A stretch of DNA of 12,319 nucleotides from Deltaproteobacteria bacterium. Lineage in GTDB: Bacteria; Desulfobacterota; Syntrophia; Syntrophales; UBA5619. Shown here one piece after another: positions 6,892 through 12,319 of this stretch. The number at the start of each line of letters is the position of its first letter. The stretch's first letter is position 1. The stretch lies in the NCBI GenBank assembly GCA_026388345.1, contig JAPLJY010000087.1, positions 1 through 12,319 of the forward strand, read 5' to 3'. The translations under genes and the position numbers were made by a program. The notes under the pieces were generated by a model. It worked only from the letters and a program-made list of their open reading frames with translations. It did not search any database and was not told the DNA's origin.

Positions 6892-7521
6892 TCATGATTT
6901 GCCTTCTGTCTTCTCCCCCACAAATTCGGGATACAATTCCTTCATGCACTCCGGGCAGATGCCGTGGCTGAACTCGGCTTCGGTGTGGTCGCGGACATAG
7001 ACTTCCACCTGGTTCCAGTAGCCCTGGTCGTCACGGATCTTTTTGCAGTTCGCGCAGATGGGCACGATTCCGCGCAGGGTCTTGATCTGATCGAACGCCT
7101 GGCGCAGCTCCTCGACCTTGGCGGCCAGCGCGTCCTGCATCTCGACCAGGCGCCGGCCGACCTCGATCCGGGCGCGGAGTTCACCGGGATCGAAGGGTTT
7201 GGCCAGGTAGTCGTTGGCTCCAGCCTCGAGCCCGGCGATGATGTCGGCCTTATCCCCTTTGGTGGTCAGCATGATGATATAGGGCGGCCGGTCGGTTTGC
7301 AGGGCGCGGACCCGGCGTATCACCTCCGGACCGTCTATTTCCGGCATCATCCAGTCGAGAATGGCCAGCTTGGGGGAGTCGGGCTGTTGCAGCGCCTGCC
7401 AGGCTTCTGTGCCGTTGACCATGGCCATCACCTCGTGGCCCTGCTTTTTCAGCACCGCCGTCAGGACGGTGCGCGACGTAAAATCATCTTCGGCGATCAG
7501 GATTCTCATGGGCATCTCCAT
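6892..7521 (-). CDS. Response regulator with C-terminal CxxC/CxxC (zinc-ribbon-like) domain
   Basis: This is a 209-residue protein. The receiver spans about 5-125: EDD at 11-13, phospho-acceptor D56 in AILDWMMPEIDG, T85/T86 in IMLTTKG and K108 in DYLAKPFD. A short coiled coil (about 125-149, ALAAKVEELRQAFDQIKTL) leads to a compact domain: PICANCKKIRDDQGYW (C156, C159), then FSHGICPECM (C189, C192). Four cysteines in two CxxC pairs suggest one bound metal. This tail recurs on receivers and sensor proteins of environmental bacteria and has no established function that I know of. Starts at 7521 and 7509 are both possible; the latter (MRILIAEDD) has GGAG 6 bases upstream. The gene begins 16 bases after the kinase stop, so the two are almost certainly co-transcribed. 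It probably receives phosphate from the kinase HPt domain. Confidence 0.93.
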   Translation of the reverse strand: MEMPMRILIAEDDFTSRTVLTAVLKKQGHEVMAMVNGTEAWQALQQPDSPKLAILDWMMPEIDGPEVIRRVRALQTDRPPYIIMLTTKGDKADIIAGLEAGANDYLAKPFDPGELRARIEVGRRLVEMQDALAAKVEELRQAFDQIKTLRGIVPICANCKKIRDDQGYWNQVEVYVRDHTEAEFSHGICPECMKELYPEFVGEKTEGKS

Positions 7522-7537
7522 ATCCGTGTTCTCCGTG

Positions 7538-10500
7538 TCATCCGCGGTTAAAATGCTGCTCCATCGCTAGCTTCAGTCGAACAAACTGCCTCTCCATTTC
7601 GGGGAGGCGGGCCGTGACGAATTCCAGATTACCGGCTTTGGCCGCTTTCTCCATCTCGAAGGCCACTGCGCGCAGGGCCTCGCCGCCAAGATTGGCGGAG
7701 GCGCCTTTGATGGTGTGGGCCCGGCGCTCGGCGCTTGTGGCATCGCCCGCTTCCAGATATCCCCGCAGGGCCTCGATCTGCTTTGGGACATCGTCCAGAA
7801 AAGCCTCGATCACCGTGCTCGCCAGGTCCTCGTCGTCCATCATGCGGGCCATCATGCCCGCCTTGTCGAAAACCGGCGCCTCCGGTTCCTGAGTGGAAAC
7901 GGGGGAAGTTTCTTCGGGCTTACCGGGCGGTTGTTCCTCTGTTGTTGCGGTCTCTCGCGGCAGCCATTTCTCCAGCGCCTCCGACAGCGCATGGGGATCA
8001 ACCGGCTTGGTGACATAGTCACTCATGCCCGCATTCAAGAACTTTTCCCGATCACCCTGCATGGCGTGGGCGGTCATGGCGATAATGGGAATCCGGTGAT
8101 TCCGGACCGCGGATTGGGGATTGCGAATTTGCCTGGTTGCCTCCAGTCCGTCCATCTCGGGCATCTGCACATCCATCAGCACCAGGTCGTAAGGGAGGGT
8201 TTCGAGGGCCTTGACGGCTTCCGCGCCGTTGGCCACGGCGTCCGCGCGGAGGCCCAGCTTCTTCAGGATGCCCACGGCCACCATCTGGTTGGTGATGTTG
8301 TCTTCGGCCAGCAGGATACGAACCGCACCCCGGCGCATCTCGCGGATCGCGTGGCGCGTGACGATGGGGTGCACCGGTTGAGCTGCGGCGGTCCCGGCCA
8401 ACACCGCGGACAGGCAGCCCAACAGCTCCGACTGACGCGCCGGTTTGGTAAGGTAGGCGGCAAACCCGATCTCCTCCATTTTTCTGGCGTCGCCCCGTCG
8501 GCCCAGAGAGGATAAAAGTACCAGACGCGTATCCTTCAGCGTTTCGTCAGCCTTGATGATCCGTGCCAAGACTGCGCCGTCCATGCCGGGCATCTGCATG
8601 TCGAGAATGGCGGTCCGGAATGGGTCGTCCGCGTCGCGGGCACGATAGAGCGCCTGCAGGGCCGTGGGACCGTCCGGAGTCTCTTCCGCCCGCACGCCCC
8701 AGGCTGCAAACTGGGCCATCAGCATCTCGCGGTTGGTGGCGTTGTCGTCCACGATCAGGATATGCACCCCGCGAATGTCGGCGGGCGGCGCGATGTTGTG
8801 TTCCCGCTCCGCCTGTTTGCCAAGGTGCACGGTGAACCAGAACTCCGATCCGTGCCCTTCTTCGCTGATTACGCCGATCTCACCGCCCATCCGCTCTGCA
8901 AGTTCCTTTGAGATGGCCAAGCCCAAGCCGGTGCCACCGTACTGGCGTGTGGTCGAGGCGTCCGCCTGGGTGAACTTCTGAAACAGGATGTCATGCTTCT
9001 CCGCCGGAATGCCGATGCCTGTGTCCTTGATGGAGAAGCGGAGCACGGCATCGGCGTCTGTTTCCGACACCAAGTCGGCCCGCACGGCAATCTCGCCCTG
9101 GTGGGTGAACTTCACGGCGTTGCCCGTCAGGTTGGTGAGAATCTGGCGCAGGCGGCCGGGGTCGCCACAAAGATAGGCCGGGACGTCCGGCGCGGCGGCG
9201 CAGATGAACTCGAGCCCCTTTTCGTGGGCACGCAGGGCCAGTGTGGCGGCGAAGTCGTCCAGCAGGGCGCGCAGGTCAAAGTCCAGCGTCTCCATCTCCA
9301 GTTTGCCCGCCTCGATCTTGGAGAAGTCGAGGATGTCGTTCAGGAGGGTCAGCAGCGATTCGCCGCTGGCCCGCACGATCCCGGCGTATTTGCGCTGCTC
9401 GTCGCTGAGTTCCGTATCCAGCAGCAGGCCGGTCATGCCGATCACCCCGTTCATGGGGGTGCGGATCTCATGGCTCATATTGGCCAGAAACTCGCTCTTG
9501 GCGGCGTTGGCCATCTCGGCCTGTACGGCCATCTCGGCCGCAAGCGCCGTCTGCCTCCCCAGGTGTTCATTCATTTTTTCGGCCTCTTCCTTGGCCTCCT
9601 GCAAATCCCTTTCCACTCTTTTCCGGTCCGTAATATCTCGGATCGACTCGATGGCCCCCACAACCTGTCCTTCCGAATCCCGGAGCGGGGCTGCCTTGCC
9701 CCAAAAGAACGTTTCTTTTTCCTTTAGCATCGGAATATAGGATTCGCCGAAGAGACAATCGCCTTCCCGGCTGATCCCTGTGTATTTTCGTTCATATGCC
9801 TCATCCGGTTGCAAAGCCAGATCCACGAGAATGGGTCTTCTCTCTCCATAGAAAGGAATGGCATGTTCATAATTGCCTTTGCCGATCATCTCCTCCGACG
9901 TAACCCCGACCATCTCCTCCATGGACCGGTTCCAGGCGATTACTCGCCCCTCTTTATCAACCACAAAGGTGGCGTCGGGCAGAAAGTCGATGATGTTGGC
10001 AAGCCGGCGTTCCGATTCCCGAAGGGTTTCCTCGGATTTTTTATGTCCCGTGATGTCTCTGGCCGATGTCAGAACGGCCTTCACCTCACCTTGAAGATCG
10101 AATTCCGGTACGAGCAGCCAATCGATCCAGGCACGATCGGGAAGCATGAACTCGATGCGATGTGGCTTGCCGGTTCCGAAGACCTTGTTGATGGCTTCCT
10201 CACAGGTTTTTACCAGATCATCCGGAAAACCAAGATCTTGATGAGTCTTTCCAATAAAGTCCTCGGGCGGGATGCCTGTCTGCCTGCCGGCGGCGGGGTT
10301 TACGTAAAGGTGCCGGTGGTCACGGTCGAAGCGCATGATCGTATCCGGCGAGTTTTCGGCCAGCGCCCGGAAGGTTTCCTCACGCTCCATCAAGGCATCC
10401 TCTATCTGTTTGAGGACTGTGATATCCCGGACCGTCCCGCTGAAACCAACGATGGCGCCCTGATCATTCCTCACGGGATAAGCGGAAGCGGCCGAATAGA

Positions 10501-11614
10501 CCTTCTTCCCGCTTTTCCTGACAAATCGCCAGTAAAAATCCCCGGAAGGTTTTCCGGTGCGATACACTTCGTTGAAAATCCGAAAGACACGCCGGCTCTC
10601 TTCCTGGTCCATGAAAGCACTGTATTTGAGGCCGGTCAGTTCCGCTTCTTCATAGCCAAGGATTTCCAACAAGGCTGGATTGAAAAAGGTCATCGTGCCC
10701 TGCAAATCGACCTCATAGTAGCCGCTGTCCATGTTTTCTATAATGCTTCTGTATTTTTCCTCGCTCCTGCGGAGTTCGTCCTGTACCTTCTTTTTCTCCG
10801 TCACGTCTCTGGCGATGCCGGTGAAGCCGATCACCGTGCCGCCGCGGATCAGCGGCGTGCCGACAATTTCGGCGATCCGCGGCGATCCGTCTTTGGCGAT
10901 CATCGTATAAGCCGTGGGGCCTACGCTTTCACCGGCAAGAATGGCGTTGATCTCCGCGGCCATCCGGCCAAGCTCGTCCGGTTGAATCAGATTGAGTTCA
11001 AGAATTTTCTTCCCGATCAGATCCTCGGGCTTGTATCCCATTGTGAGCCTGACACTCGGCGAAAAAGACAGCACGGTTAAATCGGGAGATACCGTATAGA
11101 TGACGTCCTGGGAGGCATTGATGAGCAGGCGGTGCTGTTCTTCGCTCTCCCGCAGGGCCTCCTGTGCACGGATACGCTCGGTGACGTCCCGGACGGTGAT
11201 GACGATCCCACGGATCGCCGGCTGATCCATCATGTTGTTCGCCAACGCCTCGAGATAAGCCCATGTGCCGTCCGCTCTACGGAAACGAAACGGCGTGGGG
11301 ATGCCGTCGATGGCGTGTTGCACGGAATCGGTAAAATCCTTCAGAACGGCCGGTAAATCATCGGGGTGAATGAACGGGAAAGGGGACTGGCCGACGAAAT
11401 AGCCTTCCGGGTAACCGAGGGTTCTCGCCCAAGAGGGTGATTCATAGGAAACGAGGCCCCTGTCGTCAATGATCCCGATCATGTCCGTCAGGTTCTGGAT
11501 CAGCGCCCGGAAACGATCCTCGCCTTCCCATAGGGATGCCTTCGATGGCCGTCGTTTGCCCGACGTACTGCGTTTGCCCTTTCCCGATTTTACCGCTTTT
11601 TTTTCTTCGTCCAT
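7538..11614 (-). CDS. Hybrid sensor histidine kinase: 5 PAS, HisKA, HATPase, REC, REC, HPt
   Basis: The protein has 1358 residues. It has no membrane segment or signal peptide; the first 25 residues are basic ([15 protein letters not shown]), so it should be a soluble sensor. Five PAS units occupy about 33-150, 158-275, 285-402, 412-525 and 536-665, each ending in an RD(V/I)T-type linker. A coiled coil (about 665-705) precedes HisKA with H715 in [10 protein letters not shown]. The ATPase has an N box ([13 protein letters not shown], 825-837), DTGIGIP (864-870) and [10 protein letters not shown] (893-902). REC1 has phospho-acceptor D1005 and K1057; REC2 has D1148 and K1203. The HPt has H1300 in HTIKGASAN. 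All relay residues are intact. The start is ATG 11614, with AAAGGGGA 8 bases upstream (11629-11622); the frame stays open to 11950, but that part is promoter and antisense hisF sequence. The signal sensed is unknown. Confidence 0.95.
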   Translation of the reverse strand: MDEEKKAVKSGKGKRSTSGKRRPSKASLWEGEDRFRALIQNLTDMIGIIDDRGLVSYESPSWARTLGYPEGYFVGQSPFPFIHPDDLPAVLKDFTDSVQHAIDGIPTPFRFRRADGTWAYLEALANNMMDQPAIRGIVITVRDVTERIRAQEALRESEEQHRLLINASQDVIYTVSPDLTVLSFSPSVRLTMGYKPEDLIGKKILELNLIQPDELGRMAAEINAILAGESVGPTAYTMIAKDGSPRIAEIVGTPLIRGGTVIGFTGIARDVTEKKKVQDELRRSEEKYRSIIENMDSGYYEVDLQGTMTFFNPALLEILGYEEAELTGLKYSAFMDQEESRRVFRIFNEVYRTGKPSGDFYWRFVRKSGKKVYSAASAYPVRNDQGAIVGFSGTVRDITVLKQIEDALMEREETFRALAENSPDTIMRFDRDHRHLYVNPAAGRQTGIPPEDFIGKTHQDLGFPDDLVKTCEEAINKVFGTGKPHRIEFMLPDRAWIDWLLVPEFDLQGEVKAVLTSARDITGHKKSEETLRESERRLANIIDFLPDATFVVDKEGRVIAWNRSMEEMVGVTSEEMIGKGNYEHAIPFYGERRPILVDLALQPDEAYERKYTGISREGDCLFGESYIPMLKEKETFFWGKAAPLRDSEGQVVGAIESIRDITDRKRVERDLQEAKEEAEKMNEHLGRQTALAAEMAVQAEMANAAKSEFLANMSHEIRTPMNGVIGMTGLLLDTELSDEQRKYAGIVRASGESLLTLLNDILDFSKIEAGKLEMETLDFDLRALLDDFAATLALRAHEKGLEFICAAAPDVPAYLCGDPGRLRQILTNLTGNAVKFTHQGEIAVRADLVSETDADAVLRFSIKDTGIGIPAEKHDILFQKFTQADASTTRQYGGTGLGLAISKELAERMGGEIGVISEEGHGSEFWFTVHLGKQAEREHNIAPPADIRGVHILIVDDNATNREMLMAQFAAWGVRAEETPDGPTALQALYRARDADDPFRTAILDMQMPGMDGAVLARIIKADETLKDTRLVLLSSLGRRGDARKMEEIGFAAYLTKPARQSELLGCLSAVLAGTAAAQPVHPIVTRHAIREMRRGAVRILLAEDNITNQMVAVGILKKLGLRADAVANGAEAVKALETLPYDLVLMDVQMPEMDGLEATRQIRNPQSAVRNHRIPIIAMTAHAMQGDREKFLNAGMSDYVTKPVDPHALSEALEKWLPRETATTEEQPPGKPEETSPVSTQEPEAPVFDKAGMMARMMDDEDLASTVIEAFLDDVPKQIEALRGYLEAGDATSAERRAHTIKGASANLGGEALRAVAFEMEKAAKAGNLEFVTARLPEMERQFVRLKLAMEQHFNRG

Positions 11615-11621
11615 GAACTTG

Positions 11622-11629
11622 TCCCCTTT
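11622..11629 (-). promoter_or_regulatory. Ribosome binding site fixing the kinase start
   Basis: AAAGGGGA on the minus strand ends 7 bases before ATG 11614. This decides the start against the upstream in-frame ATG at 11950, whose codons would run through the promoter and the antisense of the hisF remnant. Confidence 0.75.
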
Positions 11630-11749
11630 TACCTGTTTGCCCTGGCGTGAAAACGGCAGGAATGCCAAGAGGTGCGACTTGAAAATTATTAAAAAAGATA
11701 CTTCGAAGAACATCAAGTGGATTGATAAGGCATTCTTTTTTATGGCGGG

Positions 11750-11778
11750 AGTATATGAAGAAGGATCTTGTGTGTCAA
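11750..11778 (-). promoter_or_regulatory. Near-consensus sigma70 promoter of the histidine kinase operon
   Basis: On the minus strand TTGACA (11778-11773) is a perfect -35 and, after exactly 17 bases, TATACT (11755-11750) matches 5 of 6 positions of the -10. Transcription should start near 11743, giving a leader of roughly 130 bases before ATG 11614. The leader has only a small GGCA-ttcc-TGCC stem near 11666-11677 and no recognisable riboswitch. The promoter lies wholly within the non-repeated segment next to the hisF remnant. Confidence 0.8.
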
Positions 11779-11788
11779 TAGGATTTTG

Positions 11789-11805
11789 ACCACAAAATAA
11801 GTGGT
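11789..11805. promoter_or_regulatory. Inverted repeat ACCAC-N7-GTGGT upstream of the kinase promoter
   Basis: Perfect 5-base arms (11789-11793, 11801-11805) surround an AT-rich 7-base spacer. The element lies about 10 bases upstream of the -35 hexamer, a position where an activator or repressor could act. No regulator with a DNA-binding domain is encoded nearby, and arms this short can occur by chance. Confidence 0.35.
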
Positions 11806-11830
11806 TTACGTTGCCGATCCTTGTGAGAGG

Positions 11831-12169
11831 GATTCCTTCCGGATACGAGATGGTGATCCACGGCGGACGGACCGTAACCGGCCTCGACGCCCTCCGGTGG
11901 GCAAAGGAGGCGGAACGTCTCGGCGCGGGGGAGATCTGCCTCAACTCCATCGACGCCGACGGGACTTTAGACGGCTACGAACTCGACCTGACTGCCCTGG
12001 CATCGAGTCATGTCGGCATCCCGGTGATCGCCTCCGGCGGTGCGGGAAAGCCGGAACACCTCCTTGACGTCCTCACGCGGGGAAAGGCCGATACCGCCCT
12101 GATCGCCTCGATGGTCCACTACCGGACACACACCATCGCCGAGATCAAGAGCTTTCTCCACGACCATGG
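11831..12169 (+). pseudogene. hisF: hisF remnant (3' half of a diverged second copy)
   Basis: The sequence encodes [12 protein letters not shown] through FLHDHG, matching codons 140-251 of the intact HisF with only four residue changes, so it was under selection until recently. The first 139 codons, including catalytic D11 and D130, are absent. The left junction (11830/11831) abuts the kinase upstream region. On the right, homology ends two bases into codon 252; the frame then runs through unrelated bases and stops at TAA 12210-12212 inside the insertion-sequence end. No start codon with a ribosome site is visible (the nearest is a TTG at 11811). It is a non-functional relic, best explained as the downstream end of a his operon split by the intervening DNA. 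Confidence 0.93.
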
Positions 12170-12194
12170 GACCTGCATATATCCCTGTCCCGCC

Positions 12195-12236
12195 AAAATG
12201 AGAATGTCCTAAATCACCAAAGTAGAAATGTCCTAA
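12195..12236 (+). repeat. Two tandem 18-base motifs ending ATGTCCTAA (IS end)
   Basis: The motifs at 12195-12212 and 12219-12236 match at 14 of 18 positions with a 24-base period and share AATGTCCTAA. Their placement between the hisF junction and the transposase start fits transposase-binding sites. Confidence 0.75.
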
Positions 12237-12275
12237 TGTAAGGCTGTAATTTTTCCCTAACGAAGGGGGGTAATT

Positions 12276-12319
12276 ATGGCCGGTAGGGACATTATCGTCA
12301 TGAGTATGCGGGAGGTCAG
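12276..12319 (+). CDS. Transposase, N-terminal fragment (continues beyond window)
   Basis: ATG 12276 follows GAAGGGGGG (12262-12270) by five bases and the frame stays open to the window end: MAGRDIIVMSMREV. An opening like MSMREV, just before a helix-turn-helix, is what I recall for ISNCY-type transposases. Only 14 codons are visible, so the catalytic domain cannot be checked. Confidence 0.6.
   Translation, partial: MAGRDIIVMSMREV

Larger units (their letters stand above)
12170..12319 (+). mobile_element. Left edge of an insertion sequence interrupting the hisF remnant
   Basis: Sequence character changes abruptly where hisF homology ends at 12169. Two similar 18-base motifs ending in ATGTCCTAA follow, then a ribosome site and the start of a gene. 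Tandem motifs between an element tip and its transposase gene are usual for transposase-binding ends. The exact tip lies between 12170 and about 12195 and cannot be fixed without the right end. The transposase N-terminus suggests the ISNCY/IS1202-like group with a DDE integrase core; that assignment is tentative. Confidence 0.65.

Noticed and set aside
6880..6897. TCATGA-N6-TCATGA around the stop of the four-cysteine receiver, considered as a terminator or operator
   Set aside because: Each half is only a 6-base palindrome, the stem would be weak, and no T-run follows.
8084..8130. Possible small repeat insertion (NPQSAVRN) within the second receiver of the kinase
   Set aside because: The peptide resembles products of known short genomic repeats, but as I recall similar loops ([20 protein letters not shown]) are common in this receiver family, so it is probably ordinary variation.
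9809..11080. 423-codon open frame on the + strand, antisense to the PAS half of the kinase
   Set aside because: Its translation resembles no family and lacks a convincing ribosome site; the minus-strand frame is unmistakable PAS sequence. Long antisense frames are expected opposite GC-biased coding DNA.
11615..11950. 112-residue N-terminal extension of the kinase from ATG 11950
   Set aside because: It would translate the antisense of the hisF remnant and run through the consensus promoter; ATG 11614 has a proper ribosome site.
1..12319. CRISPR array, tRNA, rRNA, toxin-antitoxin pair, integrase gene
   Set aside because: I looked on both strands for regularly spaced repeats, tRNA-like cloverleaf motifs and the relevant protein signatures and found none. 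The only clear repeats are the his-related copies and the IS-end motifs.

Overview
The window carries ordinary housekeeping genes together with a rearranged accessory segment. It looks like a Gram-negative, moderately GC-rich bacterium. The style of the his genes, the multi-PAS phosphorelay kinase, the receiver protein with a C-terminal CxxC/CxxC domain and the HD-GYP protein suggest a deltaproteobacterium (Desulfobacterota, perhaps Syntrophales-like). That placement is inferred from protein style only.

Layout. 1-247 (+): the end of an unrecognised gene. 371-1273 (+): an HD-GYP phosphohydrolase, probably a cyclic-di-GMP phosphodiesterase. 1282-3168 (-): mnmG, convergent with the HD-GYP gene across 8 bases. 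3248-4192 (+): a YhcC-type (TIGR01212) radical SAM protein, divergent from mnmG. 4189-4299: the first codons of a hisH whose remainder is missing. 4300-4737: inserted sequence with a 66-codon ORF that looks like the start of a membrane-fusion protein joined to the end of an ABC permease, followed by a second broken copy of the radical SAM 3' end. 4738-6151 (+): intact, overlapping hisH and hisF. 6102-11614 (-): a signalling cluster. In transcription order it is a 1358-residue hybrid histidine kinase (five PAS domains, HisKA, HATPase, two receivers, HPt), a receiver with a zinc-ribbon-like C-terminal domain, and a stand-alone receiver. A near-consensus sigma70 promoter precedes the kinase. 11831-12169 (+): the 3' half of a second, diverged hisF. 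12170-12319: the left edge of an insertion sequence with the first 14 codons of its transposase.

The main structural result concerns the two sets of broken his sequences. At the left edge lie an intact radical SAM gene and a truncated hisH start; at the right edge lies a truncated hisF end. Both are in direct orientation and differ from the intact inner hisH-hisF by about 12% (outside one identical 134-bp tract in hisF). The simplest reading is that a resident radicalSAM-hisH-hisF operon was split and partly replaced by about 7.6 kb of related DNA carrying its own hisHF and the signalling cluster, with later IS insertion and deletions. Two separate duplications, single-crossover integration at hisF alone, or a mis-assembly of two strains are alternatives.

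Functionally, HisH and HisF form imidazole glycerol phosphate synthase. MnmG modifies wobble uridine in tRNA. The kinase appears soluble and contains a complete internal His-Asp-Asp-His relay. Neither receiver protein beside it has a DNA-binding or recognised enzymatic output domain, so the destination of the signal is unknown.
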